From the NCBI GenBank assembly GCA_007693335.1, contig REDU01000069.1, positions 1 through 64,000 of the forward strand: DNA of 64,000 bases. Direction: 5' to 3'. This DNA comes from Ilumatobacter sp. (GTDB taxonomy: Bacteria > Actinomycetota > Acidimicrobiia > Acidimicrobiales > Ilumatobacteraceae). The position numbers were made by a program, and so were the translations under genes. Shown here one piece after another: positions 8,355 to 18,111 of this stretch. Position 1 is the first letter of the stretch. Each line of letters opens with the position of its first letter. The notes under the pieces were generated by a model. It was given only the letters and a program-made list of their open reading frames with translations, was not told the DNA's origin and ran no database searches.

Positions 8355-8386
8355 GCGGATGCCGGTGTGGATCCACGCTCACATCG

Positions 8387-9505
8387 TCAGCCAGTCCGGC
8401 TCGACACCCAGTCGCTGATCAGATCGGTCACGTGATCACGGCCGCCGGTCTCGAAGTAGTGCTCACCCGGTACGAACTCGAGCGCCCGGTCGGTCGACCC
8501 CAGCGCCTTGTGGATCGCCCGGGCGTCGCTCGGGAACACACCGCGGTCGGCCGACGACTGCACCACGAGCGCCGGGACCTCGATGCGCCCGAGGTGCGGC
8601 GCCCCACGGCAGTCCGACTCGCGCAGACTCCACATCGACAGCCACGACCGCAGGGTGTTGGTGCGACCGATGCCGAGCACCCCGGCATTGGCCCGGGCCG
8701 GATCGCCGGCGTAACAACCGGGCTCCCGATCGGAGGGGTCGAGGGTGAGGTCGACGAAACGAGGGTCGGCCCACACCCCGTGCAGGAGGAACAACCGGTC
8801 GCGCGCACCGTCAGCCGCGGCGAGCCGATCGAGCTCGGCGATCGCCCAGTCGGTGATGCGCTCGTTGCGTGCCACCTGTGCGGCGCGGTAGTGCGCCACG
8901 AACTCCGGCTCGAACGGCGGACCGTGTCGCCGATCGAACAGGTCGAGGTCGGAGTCGCGGACGAACGGCTCGTCCTCGTCGACGATCGCAGCATCCATCC
9001 ACGACGTCAGGACCTCGGGTCGGCCCGGGTGGGCGTTGAGCGAGACGTACAGGTCGGCGGCGGGGAGGTCGAACACCGCATCGGCCAGCTCGGTGCCGCG
9101 GGCGGGCCGGATGTCGGGCGCTGTCGCCTGTGACTGGTACGCGGCCATGAGCGATCCGCCGCCCGAATTGCCGAGGATCACCACGGTCTCCACACCGGCG
9201 TTCTCGCGCAGCCATCTCACGCCCACGCCGATGTCGATCACGGCGTGCTCGAGCAGGAAGTAGGCCTCGTTGCCGCGGTAGCGGGTGTTCCAGCCGAGGA
9301 AGCCGAAGCCGTGCTCGGCCAGCAGCGGGGCGAGGTAGTGCTCGGAGAAGTCGACGTTGTAGTGCGTGGCGATGAACGCGGTGGTGGGCGTTCGTCCGGC
9401 CGGCCGGTGGTAGATCCCCTGGCACGGGTTGGGTCCGTGGCCGGCAGCGCCCGCCGTGGGCGACACCGACGACACCCACTCCCGCTCGATCGCCGTCGCC
9501 GTCAT
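8387..9505 (-). CDS. Alpha/beta hydrolase family protein
   Basis: This 372-residue protein of unknown substrate has an alpha/beta-hydrolase fold. The nucleophile elbow is GNSGGG with Ser114. A late acidic residue is in SSADRGVFP and the likely catalytic histidine is in PGEHYFETGG near the C-terminus. There is no signal peptide; the N-terminus is a short Pro/Gly-rich stretch. It follows zwf in the same direction after a 69-base gap rich in GGGCAC repeats (a G-quadruplex motif), so co-transcription with gnd-zwf is possible. An esterase or acyl-CoA/peptide hydrolase role cannot be separated by reading. Confidence 0.8.
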   Translation of the reverse strand: MTATAIEREWVSSVSPTAGAAGHGPNPCQGIYHRPAGRTPTTAFIATHYNVDFSEHYLAPLLAEHGFGFLGWNTRYRGNEAYFLLEHAVIDIGVGVRWLRENAGVETVVILGNSGGGSLMAAYQSQATAPDIRPARGTELADAVFDLPAADLYVSLNAHPGRPEVLTSWMDAAIVDEDEPFVRDSDLDLFDRRHGPPFEPEFVAHYRAAQVARNERITDWAIAELDRLAAADGARDRLFLLHGVWADPRFVDLTLDPSDREPGCYAGDPARANAGVLGIGRTNTLRSWLSMWSLRESDCRGAPHLGRIEVPALVVQSSADRGVFPSDARAIHKALGSTDRALEFVPGEHYFETGGRDHVTDLISDWVSSRTG

Positions 9506-9574
9506 GCCCGTGCCCGTCCCGCCGTGCTGCCCGTGCCCGTGCCCGTCCCCGTCATGCGGAGAGTCTCGCCGAGG

Positions 9575-10980
9575 TCAGACGCTCGGTGGGAACCAGTGGT
9601 CGCCGTCGGCCAGGATGCGCTCGGCTTCCGCCGGCCCCCACGACCCGCGGAAGTAGGGGTGGACCGGGCCGGGGGCGTCGAGCACCGGTTGCACCACCCG
9701 CCAGGTGTGTTCGACCACGTCCTGGCGGGCGAAGCGTCGGGGCGAGCCGGCGATGGCGTCGGCCAGCAACCGTTCGTAGGCCCCCTGGCGTTCGCCGAGC
9801 GCGGTCTCGAAGTCGACCGACACCCCGATCTGCTGGCTCTCGAGACTCGGACCGGGGGTCTTCGCCTGGAGCGCGAACGTGACGCCGTCGCGCGAGCCGA
9901 GACGGAAGCGCACGAGGTTGCGATCGGGCGGCGGGCCGTCGGCATCGTCGAACAGCAGCCGTGGCGGTGACTGGAACTCGACCACGGCCTCGATCGCTCC
10001 GACCTCGAGCCCCTTGCCGACGCGCACGTACCACGGCACCCCGGCCCAACGCCACGAGTCGATCTCGAGACGGGCGGCCATGAACGTCTCGGTGTCGGAT
10101 CCGTGGGCCACCCCCGGTTCGTCGCGGTACCCGACGTACTGACCGCGCACCACCTGGGTCGGATCGATCGGCACCATCGCCGCGCACACCTTCGCCTGTT
10201 CGTCGTGCAGATACTGCGCCGACGCGCCCACGGGCGGCTCCATCGCGAGCAGCGACACCACCTGGAGCAGGTGGTTCTGGAGCACGTCGCGCAGCGCCCC
10301 CACCTCGTCGTAGAACGAACCGCGTCCCTCCACCCCGATCGTCTCCGACATCGTCACCTGCACGCTGCGCACGTACCGCCGGTTCCAGATCGGCTCGAGC
10401 AGGGTGTTCGAGAAACGGAACACCAGCAGGGCCTCGACGCTCTCCTTGCCGAGGTAGTGGTCGATGCGGAAGATCCGCTCCTCGGGGAAGACCTCGTGCA
10501 GCGTGGCGTTGAGCTCGACCGCGGTCGCGAGATCGCGGCCGAACGGCTTCTCGACCACGATGCGGCCGCGCTCGTTGAGCCCGACCGATGCGAGCGAGCT
10601 GGCCACCTCGGGGAACATGTCGGGCGGGATCGCCATGTAGAACACGGCGTTGCTCGAGCCGTGCTGGTCGAGGGCGTCGCGGATGGCCTCCCAGGTCGAG
10701 CGCTCGGAGTAGTCGCCGCCCACCATCTGCATGCGGTCCATCACGCGTTCGACCGTGGCGGCATCGGCGTCGGGCTCGGCGGCCGCGATCGCGGCTCGGA
10801 CGTGCTGACAGAACCGCTCTTCGTCCCATGTACCGCGGGCCACGCCGATCACCGGCAGGTCGAGGCGACCGTGCCGCTCCATCGCGTAGAGCGCCGGGAA
10901 CAGTTTGCGCTTCGCCAGGTCACCCGTGGTCCCGAAGAGGACGAGCGCGTCCGCCGGTGGCTGGTCGACCGGTGAGAGGT

Positions 10981-10984
<4 letters not shown>
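9575..10984 (-). CDS. zwf: Glucose-6-phosphate dehydrogenase
   Basis: This enzyme oxidises glucose 6-phosphate to 6-phosphogluconolactone in the oxidative pentose phosphate pathway. The 469-residue protein has the N-terminal nucleotide-binding motif FGTTGDLAKRKLFPALY and the active-site signature RIDHYLGKE. The GTG start overlaps the gnd stop codon (GTGA), so gnd and zwf are translationally coupled and encode two steps of one pathway. The length fits the usual 460-510 residue range. Confidence 0.95.
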
Positions 10985-12042
<1,058 letters not shown>

Positions 12043-12066
12043 GGCGTCAGCCTGCCACGGCGCGAG

Positions 12067-12072
12067 TACGTT
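12067..12072 (+). promoter_or_regulatory. -10-like hexamer, leaderless, for the gene at 12080
   Basis: TACGTT lies seven bases before the GTG at 12080. The spacing implies a transcript starting at the start codon. Confidence 0.45.
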
Positions 12073-12079
12073 TCGCCCC

Positions 12080-12718
12080 GTGGCGGACCCTCGGGAGCTC
12101 GACCGTGACGTGGCCGGTGCGGCGGCCGCCCATCAGCGACTGCTGGCCGATCTCGACGCCTGGGTGGAGTCGGGTGACGCCGATCCCGCGTCGTCGTCGT
12201 CGCTGCCCGGCTGGAGCATCGGTCACGTGTTGTCGCACCTCGCCCGGAACGCCGTCAGCCACGAACGGATGCTCGACGGACTCGAGCAGTACGACGGTGG
12301 TGCGGAGGGGCGCTCGGCCGAGATCGAGGCGGGGGCTGATCGGCCGGCCGCTGCGCTGGTGCTCGACGTCCGGCGAACGATCTGGTCGCTCGAGTCGCGG
12401 TGGGCGGCTCACACCGACTGGGACGTCACGGTCGATCGTCTCGCCGGGTCGTGCCCGGCCCACGACCTGCCGTTCCGGCGCTGGCGCGAGACCGCCGTCC
12501 ACCATGTCGATCTCGGGATCGGCTACACGTTCGCCGACCTCCCGTCCGACTACGTCCGTCTCGAGCTCCGACGCCTCGAGATGCTCTGGATGGCCCGTCG
12601 GCCGATGGGTCTCACCACGCTCCCCGAGGCCGCGCTCCACCGGCCGCCCCACGAGCGCCTCGCCTGGCTCCTCGGCCGCAGCGCCATCGACGGCCTCCCC
12701 CCGGCGGGCATCTTCTGA
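12080..12718 (+). CDS. Maleylpyruvate isomerase / DinB-fold mycothiol-dependent family protein
   Basis: This 212-residue helical-bundle protein belongs to the DinB/MDMPI superfamily. It has the typical PGWSIGHVLSHLARNA segment, whose histidine is the first metal ligand, and WRETAVHHVDLGIGY, with the later His pair of the metal site. Family members are mycothiol-dependent enzymes, but the substrate cannot be read. The start is the GTG at 12080, supported by the TACGTT hexamer. It is the first of four such paralogues in this window. The palindromic repeat at 12731-12774 follows it. Confidence 0.8.
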   Translation: MADPRELDRDVAGAAAAHQRLLADLDAWVESGDADPASSSSLPGWSIGHVLSHLARNAVSHERMLDGLEQYDGGAEGRSAEIEAGADRPAAALVLDVRRTIWSLESRWAAHTDWDVTVDRLAGSCPAHDLPFRRWRETAVHHVDLGIGYTFADLPSDYVRLELRRLEMLWMARRPMGLTTLPEAALHRPPHERLAWLLGRSAIDGLPPAGIF

Positions 12719-12730
12719 CCAGCCCTCGAC

Positions 12731-12774
12731 CTGTCCGCGGGTTCCGGGGGCTTCCGCCGGTTCGGCGCGGACAG
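12731..12774. repeat. Family A intergenic palindrome, divergent copy
   Basis: A 9-bp perfect inverted repeat, CTGTCCGCG (12731-12739) with CGCGGACAG (12766-12774), brackets a GC-rich core. It resembles the ends of the four other family A elements (14132, 14198, 23360, 26714), though its core is the least similar. Confidence 0.55.
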
Positions 12775-12783
12775 TTCGTGGGT

Positions 12784-12789
12784 TAGCGT
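12784..12789 (+). promoter_or_regulatory. -10-like hexamer, leaderless, for the gene at 12798
   Basis: TAGCGT lies eight bases before the ATG at 12798, directly after the family A palindrome. Confidence 0.45.
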
Positions 12790-12797
12790 CGCGGTCG

Positions 12798-14129
12798 ATG
12801 ACGTTGAGCCCGAAGCGCACCGATCCGTCCACCATCCGCACCGATGATCCCATCGAGCTCTCGACCCGGATCGTCGACGGCGGGAGTGCCGACGAACCCA
12901 CGAACCGGACGTCGAACGAGTTGACCGAGATCGACGACCACCTCTCGATCGTCGAGTCGTTCTCCCACATCTACACGTTCCGCACCGACGATGGGCTCGT
13001 CTGCTTCGACGCCAGCAGTTCGATGACCGGGACGCGAGCGTTCGCCGCCGTCCGCACGTGGGACACCCGACGCGTGAGCGATCTCGTCTACACCCACGGA
13101 CACGTCGACCACGTTGGTGGCAGCGGCGCGGTGGCGGCCGACGCCGACGAACGTGGGTACCGGCGTCCCGAGGTGATCGGCCACGACGCCGTGGTCGACC
13201 GGTTCCACCGGTACCGCGACACCGACGGCTACAACTCGACGATCAACCTCCGCCAGTTCGGCGGCGTGTCGAAGCGTTCGGGGCTGGCGCTCAACGACCG
13301 CGACCGACCGTTCCTCCCGGCCGACACGCTCTGGCCCACCCGCACCTACTCCGATCTCGCCACCGTCTCGGTGGGCGGCACCGACTTCCACCTCCACCAC
13401 GGACGCGGCGAGACCGACGATCACACCTGGGCGTGGATCCCGGCGTACCGGGCGCTGGCGGTGGGTGACTTCGTGACCTGGGTGTTCCCGAACGCAGGGA
13501 ATCCGCAGAAGGTCCAGCGCTATCCGCTCGAGTGGGCGCGGGCGCTGCGGGAGATGCAGGCGTACGACGCCGAGCTACTGCTCCCGGCCCACGGGCTCCC
13601 GGTGCGGGGTGCCGATCGGATCCGGACGGTGCTGGGCGACCTCGCGTCGGTGCTGGAAGGACTGGTGGCCGACACGTTGGAGCGGATGAACACCGGACAG
13701 ACACTGGATGAGATCGTCCAGGAGGTGACCGTGCCCGCCGAGATGCTCGAGCGGCCGTGGCTCCGACCGGTGTACGACGAGCCCGAGTTCGTCGTCCGCA
13801 ACATCTGGCGTCTCTACGGCGGTTGGTGGGGGCAGGACCCCGCCGAGTTGAAGCCGGCACCGCGAGCGGCGTTGGCCACCGAACTGGCCGGTCTCGTCGG
13901 CGGCGTCGAGCCACTCGTTCGCCGGGCGACGGAGCTGGCCGACACCGGCGAGTTCCGGCTCGCCTGCCACCTCATCGAGCTGGCCGTCGGTGCCGAGCCC
14001 GACCATCGTGAGGCCCACGCCGTCCGCGCCGACATCTACCAGCGCCGCCGTGACACCGAGCTGTCGCTGATGTCGAAGGGCGTGTTCGCCGCCGCCGCCC
14101 GCGACTCCCGCGACGTCCTCGACCCCTGA
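12798..14129 (+). CDS. Alkylsulfatase-type metallo-beta-lactamase-fold hydrolase
   Basis: This 443-residue protein has an N-terminal metallo-beta-lactamase domain with the zinc motif THGHVDHVGG and later metal ligands in HHGRGETDDHTW and LLPAHGLPV. It is followed by a helical segment, VRNIWRLYGGWWGQDPAEL, typical of the dimerisation domain of SdsA1-like alkylsulfatases. The C-terminal SCP2-like domain of full-length alkylsulfatases (about 620 residues) is absent. It may hydrolyse sulfate esters or a related substrate; this is inference. No signal peptide is seen. The start is supported by the TAGCGT hexamer at 12784. Confidence 0.8.
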   Translation: MTLSPKRTDPSTIRTDDPIELSTRIVDGGSADEPTNRTSNELTEIDDHLSIVESFSHIYTFRTDDGLVCFDASSSMTGTRAFAAVRTWDTRRVSDLVYTHGHVDHVGGSGAVAADADERGYRRPEVIGHDAVVDRFHRYRDTDGYNSTINLRQFGGVSKRSGLALNDRDRPFLPADTLWPTRTYSDLATVSVGGTDFHLHHGRGETDDHTWAWIPAYRALAVGDFVTWVFPNAGNPQKVQRYPLEWARALREMQAYDAELLLPAHGLPVRGADRIRTVLGDLASVLEGLVADTLERMNTGQTLDEIVQEVTVPAEMLERPWLRPVYDEPEFVVRNIWRLYGGWWGQDPAELKPAPRAALATELAGLVGGVEPLVRRATELADTGEFRLACHLIELAVGAEPDHREAHAVRADIYQRRRDTELSLMSKGVFAAAARDSRDVLDP

Positions 14130-14131
14130 TC

Positions 14132-14185
14132 CCGAACTGTCCGCGGGGATCGGGTGGATCTGCCGGCCCGCCACAGACAGTTCGG
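14132..14185. repeat. Family A intergenic palindrome, copy 2
   Basis: A 10-bp perfect inverted repeat, CCGAACTGTC (14132-14141) and GACAGTTCGG (14176-14185), encloses a core beginning CGCGGGGATCGGGTGGATC. It sits between convergent gene ends and is followed 12 bases later by a near-identical copy. Confidence 0.75.
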
Positions 14186-14197
14186 CTGGGGTGGGGC

Positions 14198-14247
14198 GAA
14201 CTGTCCGCGGGGATCGGGTGGATCCGCCGGCCCGCCACGGACAGTTC
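14198..14247. repeat. Family A intergenic palindrome, copy 3
   Basis: A 10-bp perfect inverted repeat, GAACTGTCCG (14198-14207) and CGGACAGTTC (14238-14247), encloses a core that differs from copy 2 at only a couple of positions. Its right end overlaps the stop codon of the convergent 657-residue gene. The pair may act as a bidirectional terminator. Confidence 0.75.
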
Positions 14248-16219
14248 AACCGGTCGGGCGGGCGAGGGCGGATTCGCCGCTGGCCGCGCTGAGCATCTCG
14301 AGGTAGGTGTCGAGGTCGGCGTCGGCGTCGACCACGGCGCGGAGCCGGGCCCGGACCCGGTGACGGGCGGTGTCGTCGTCGCCCGCAGCCTCCAACTCGT
14401 CGAGCAGTCCGTCGAGCTCGCGCCACGTGGTGGTCGGCACCCCGGCGAGACCGAGGCGCGCCCTGAGCGTGGCGTCGTGGAGCGGCAACGCGAGCACGGT
14501 CGCGACGAAGTCGACGGCGAGGTGGGCGTCGAGACCGGTGTCGGGTACGGCAGCCGGTCGGGTGGCGCCGATGGCGCTCGTGAGTGCTCGCGTGGTCAGG
14601 GTGCTGATCCGACCGGCCAGCGGAGCTCCCGGCGCGTACCACGACACCATCGATCCGAGCAGGGTCATGATCGACGTGGCCTGCGAACGGGCGACGCCGT
14701 GGCGGAACGCGTGCAGCTGATCCTGACGGTCCACGGCGTGGTCGACCAGTGCGATCATCCGGCTCACGTCGGCCAGCGCGGCGGCGAGCTGGGCGCGGGC
14801 GTCACCGACGGTGAGGTGTGGGCGCTGGTCGATCGCCGAGGTGGCCAGCCGGATCTGGTCGGCGCGGAACGCCCCCACCACGACGCCGAGTGCGAGCTGT
14901 GCCGATCGGTCGTCCACCACCTGGCCGACGAAACGGGCGAGCTCGTCGTAGGTCCCGATGTGGATCACCTGGGTGGACGGGCCGTCGGACGCCGGAACGA
15001 CCACGTCGACCGGTAGGCGGACGTCGAGCTTGGGTGCGATCAACGGCGCGAAGGTGCCCCATGCGAGGGCCACGCCGCGCCGGGTGCCGAGGTTGAGCTC
15101 GGCATCGGCCGAGACGGCCACGAAGTCGCCCAGCACCTCGGCCGCGTCGCCGAGCAACTCCGGATCGACGGCGGGGCCCGACAGTGCTGCGGCCACTGCT
15201 GCCTCGACGGCGCCATGGTCGACGTGATCGGCGGTCGCGAGGGCCGTCGCGATCGCCGGATCGGACAGCAGCTGCAGCGCGAGCATCGGCGACCCGCCGA
15301 GTGCGTGCAGCAACTCGTCGAGATCGCGGTGCCGGTCGACCACACGTGGTCGATCCGCCCACTCGCCCGTGCCGGTGCTGTACCCGACCAACCTCGCGGT
15401 GATCGTCACGAGCGTGACGTGGTCGAAGGCATCGGGCGACGAGGCCACCAGCGCGGCCAGGTGCGTCGACGAGGTCGACCGCTCGACCAGGACGTCCCGC
15501 GCCTCCGGGTGGGACGCGGCCAGCCGGCCGAACACGGTGGCCAGGTCGGACCCGAGCCGCTCGAACGAGTGGCCCGACGGGCCCGTGTCGCCGTACAGGT
15601 CGAGGTCGGTGATCTGGCCGGCGGCGTCGAGCACGTGCACCAGCCGATCCACCCCGGTCGGTCCGAGCCGGTCCCACCAGAGGTCGGCGAGCTCGCCGTC
15701 GGCTCGCACACCGTCGAGGCGGGCTGACATCTCGCCGAGGATCCGATCGAGGTACGCCCAGGTGGGGAGGAGTGAGCCACCCCCGGCAGCGGACCGTCGG
15801 AACCGCTCGGCGATGTGGTCGAGGCGGTCGACGAGTTGCCCGTCGGACAGTTCGTCGAGTCCCGTGCTCCCGATCCACCGGGAGAACGCACCGAACTGGT
15901 CGACCAGGCGGGTGATCACACACGGGTGCCCGGTCGCGTCGGGACCGCCCGACACGTCGACGGCTCGCCGCCAGGCGACCATCGCCGTGCTGCCGTGGAT
16001 CGAGTTCACCAGGGGCAGCCACGAGTCCTCGAGGTTCTGGCACATCAGCCGGACCACCCGGATCGCCTCACCGGCGAGCGGATCGTCACACCGGATGTCG
16101 CGCAGCGCTGCGATGGCGTCGATGGACCGGCTCCGCAGCGCGATGATGCGCGCCGGGTCGTAGCCGTAGCCGGTGCCGGCACCGATGCCGTGGTCGGTGC
16201 CGTCGAGCGGCCCGCTCAT
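14246..16219 (-). CDS. Large unknown protein coupled to a WXG100-like gene
   Basis: I do not recognise a named family for this 657-residue protein. It is helical, rich in Ala, Asp, Leu and Val, and has no signal peptide or clear membrane segment. The N-terminal half has an acidic Gly/Tyr-rich start followed by helices with Trp-containing turns (NSIHGSTAMVAWRRAVD, FSRWIGSTGLDEL). The middle contains repeated aspartate-rich helix pairs. The C-terminal third includes a more hydrophobic, Gly-containing stretch around MTLLGSMVSWYAPGAPLAG. Its ATG overlaps the stop of the upstream WXG100-like gene (ATGA), so the two are made together. A role as a large partner of an ESX-type small protein is inference from that pairing. 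No ESX ATPase or pore gene is in this window. Confidence 0.7.
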   Translation of the reverse strand: MSGPLDGTDHGIGAGTGYGYDPARIIALRSRSIDAIAALRDIRCDDPLAGEAIRVVRLMCQNLEDSWLPLVNSIHGSTAMVAWRRAVDVSGGPDATGHPCVITRLVDQFGAFSRWIGSTGLDELSDGQLVDRLDHIAERFRRSAAGGGSLLPTWAYLDRILGEMSARLDGVRADGELADLWWDRLGPTGVDRLVHVLDAAGQITDLDLYGDTGPSGHSFERLGSDLATVFGRLAASHPEARDVLVERSTSSTHLAALVASSPDAFDHVTLVTITARLVGYSTGTGEWADRPRVVDRHRDLDELLHALGGSPMLALQLLSDPAIATALATADHVDHGAVEAAVAAALSGPAVDPELLGDAAEVLGDFVAVSADAELNLGTRRGVALAWGTFAPLIAPKLDVRLPVDVVVPASDGPSTQVIHIGTYDELARFVGQVVDDRSAQLALGVVVGAFRADQIRLATSAIDQRPHLTVGDARAQLAAALADVSRMIALVDHAVDRQDQLHAFRHGVARSQATSIMTLLGSMVSWYAPGAPLAGRISTLTTRALTSAIGATRPAAVPDTGLDAHLAVDFVATVLALPLHDATLRARLGLAGVPTTTWRELDGLLDELEAAGDDDTARHRVRARLRAVVDADADLDTYLEMLSAASGESALARPTG

Positions 16220-16491
16220 GACACGCCGCCGAGCGCGGCTCGTTCCAGTTCGATCTCCGCAGCGCGACGCTCGAGGCGGTGGGCGTCCCAGCGGAGCTCC
16301 TCCGCCGCACGGTGCACCTGGGCCTGGTTGGTGCTCAGGATCCACCGGCACAGGTCGGCCCGCGGGGTGCGCCAGGTGTCGGACCCGGCGTGGGCGTCGA
16401 GCGCCATGGCAGGTGTCGACTCGATGGTGGTCGCCAGCGTGCGCAGGGTGCGGGCACGGCGGCGAAGGTGGTCGGGATCGTGTGTGGACAT
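16216..16491 (-). CDS. WXG100-like small helical protein
   Basis: The 91-residue protein fits the helix-turn-helix hairpin of WXG100/ESX-type proteins. An N-terminal helix (RRRARTLRTLATTIE) leads to a central GSDTWRTPRAD with a turn tryptophan, then a long amphipathic helix (AAEELRWDAHRLERRAAEIE). The usual W-x-G is replaced by W-R-T. It has its own strong Shine-Dalgarno site (GGAGGAA, 16495-16501) and overlaps the next gene by ATGA. Assignment as a type VII secretion substrate is inference; it could be a cytosolic helical partner of the 657-residue protein. Confidence 0.7.
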   Translation of the reverse strand: MSTHDPDHLRRRARTLRTLATTIESTPAMALDAHAGSDTWRTPRADLCRWILSTNQAQVHRAAEELRWDAHRLERRAAEIELERAALGGVS

Positions 16492-16553
16492 GGGTTCCTC
16501 CTCGATCGACGTGTCGACACGCGACCGGTCGGAGGGGAAACGGGGCGCGGGCG

Positions 16554-17042
16554 TCAGAGGTGACGGATCACGTCGTGGTGGTCGAGGCCGGTCGAGGGGT
16601 CGGTGTAGCCGTGCCCGAACGTCTCGAAGCCCTGGGCCAGGTAGAAATCGAGTGCGGTGTCGCGGGCACGCGCCCAGACCATGTCAGCGCCACCGGCGCG
16701 CGCCCGGTCGAGGCCGGCCTCGAGCAGGCGCCTGCCGAGACCGGTGCCACGAACCGCGGGATCGGTCGCCATGCCTCGGAGCTGTACCCCGGCGAGGTGG
16801 GGGTGGTCGGGATGTCGCCGGACGATCCACGTGGAGATCGCGACGAGATCGTCACCTCGTCTGACACCCAGATGGACCGTGTCGGGGCGATCATCCTCGT
16901 CGAAGCGGACCGCTGTGGTCAGGGTGCCCGTCCGCAGCACCGAACGTCGGAGCTCGTGGGTCTCGACCGCCTCGAGCGTGACCACGACGGCCGGCGGCCG
17001 GTCGCCCGGGAGCTGGTGAGCGGCGCCCACGGCCGTGATCAC
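16554..17042 (-). CDS. GNAT family N-acetyltransferase
   Basis: This single-domain GNAT has 162 residues. The acetyl-CoA pyrophosphate loop is RGTGLGRRLLEAGL, preceded by the beta4 strand HLAGVQLRGMATDP. The C-terminal DFYLAQGFETFGHGY is the family's motif B end. The substrate is unknown. Translation starts at a GTG inside the stop codon of the Gfo/Idh oxidoreductase (GTGA), so the pair is coupled. The gap to the WXG100-like gene (16492-16553) holds only that gene's Shine-Dalgarno region. Confidence 0.88.
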   Translation of the reverse strand: MITAVGAAHQLPGDRPPAVVVTLEAVETHELRRSVLRTGTLTTAVRFDEDDRPDTVHLGVRRGDDLVAISTWIVRRHPDHPHLAGVQLRGMATDPAVRGTGLGRRLLEAGLDRARAGGADMVWARARDTALDFYLAQGFETFGHGYTDPSTGLDHHDVIRHL

Positions 17043-18097
17043 CCCGCCCGGTGGAGCGCCACGGTGGCGCCGTCGGTGGCCGCCGATCGATACATCGCAT
17101 CGACCACCCGGTGCGCCTCGACGGCCACGGCCACGTCGGGCCGTGCGGGCGTGCCGGTCATGACCGACCGCACGAAGTCGGCATCGGGGTTGGCCGTCAT
17201 GACCTCGCCCTCGAGGATCGCAGCTGCCTCCAGCTCGAGTCCCTCGCCCTCGAGGACGGTGGTGCTGCCGTCGGTGTCGGTCCACGTGACCGGCCCGGTC
17301 CAGTCGTGGCCGTCGACCACCACGTGACGGTGCCGGCACAGGACCTCGACGCGTCGCAGGCTCGGCCGGGCCAGGTTGTCGTGCCACACGCTCGTGAGCG
17401 AGCCCAGGGCGCCGGTGTCGAAGCGGATGGTGGCCGACACGACGTCCTCGATGCCGTCATGACCGTGCACGTTGCGCTGGTGGGCGTTCACCGATGTGAT
17501 GTCGCCCACGACCATCCGGAGCAGATCGACGTCGTGGATCGAGTGCTCGAGCAGCGTGCCAGCACCCGCACGGTGCCGGTCGGCGCGCCACGTCGAGGCG
17601 TACATGCCCTGGGTGGGGATGTACTGGTCGTCGCGGAACACGACCGCCATGACCTCGCCGGCAGCGGCGTCGCGTACCAACTCCCGGGCGACCAGGAACG
17701 CCGGGCTCCGTCGCAAGACCAGGCCGACCTGGTGGACGATGCCGGCGCCCACGACCATGTCGAGCACCGACTCGGCCGCGGCGAGGTCGACACCGAGCGG
17801 CTTCTCACAGAACACGTGGACACCGCGATCGGCGGCCGCTGCCACGAGACGCGGGTGCTCGCTGGTCCACGAACAGACGTAGACGGCATCGCTCCCGTCG
17901 AGCACCTCGTCCTCCGACCCGGCAACCGTGGAGCCCGACGCCGCCGCGAAGCGCTCGGCGCGGTCGCGGACGGGGTCGTACACGGCGCCGCGAACGAGGT
18001 CGAGACCGCTGCGGTGGAGCAGCTTGGAGTGGAACGTGGCGTTCAGACCGGCGCCGAGGAAGCCGATCCGGGGTCGCTCGATCCTGACAGGGCTCAC
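17039..18097 (-). CDS. Gfo/Idh/MocA family NAD(P)-dependent oxidoreductase
   Basis: This is a 352-residue two-domain dehydrogenase. The N-terminal Rossmann motif is RIGFLGAGLNATFHSKLL, and the family's catalytic lysine lies in VFCEKPLGVD. The C-terminal alpha/beta domain includes LLEHSIHDVDLLRMVVGDI, which holds the usual active-site His and Asp. The likely substrate is a sugar, inositol or their derivative. It lies just downstream of thiQ in the same direction but has its own TAGCGT hexamer over the thiQ stop codon, eight bases before the GTG start, so it may be expressed apart from the TPP-controlled operon. Confidence 0.87.
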   Translation of the reverse strand: MSPVRIERPRIGFLGAGLNATFHSKLLHRSGLDLVRGAVYDPVRDRAERFAAASGSTVAGSEDEVLDGSDAVYVCSWTSEHPRLVAAAADRGVHVFCEKPLGVDLAAAESVLDMVVGAGIVHQVGLVLRRSPAFLVARELVRDAAAGEVMAVVFRDDQYIPTQGMYASTWRADRHRAGAGTLLEHSIHDVDLLRMVVGDITSVNAHQRNVHGHDGIEDVVSATIRFDTGALGSLTSVWHDNLARPSLRRVEVLCRHRHVVVDGHDWTGPVTWTDTDGSTTVLEGEGLELEAAAILEGEVMTANPDADFVRSVMTGTPARPDVAVAVEAHRVVDAMYRSAATDGATVALHRAG

Positions 18098-18105
18098 GGT
18101 CGGCG

Positions 18106-18111
18106 ACGCTA
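18106..18111 (-). promoter_or_regulatory. -10-like hexamer for the Gfo/Idh-GNAT pair
   Basis: TAGCGT on the minus strand lies eight bases before the GTG at 18097 and overlaps the thiQ stop codon. It suggests a leaderless internal promoter that would escape TPP control. Confidence 0.45.

Noticed and set aside
8367-8376. GTGGATCCAC palindrome as a terminator between btuD and the hydrolase
   Set aside because: A 10-base palindrome with no loop is too short to call a terminator; it could be a chance palindrome.
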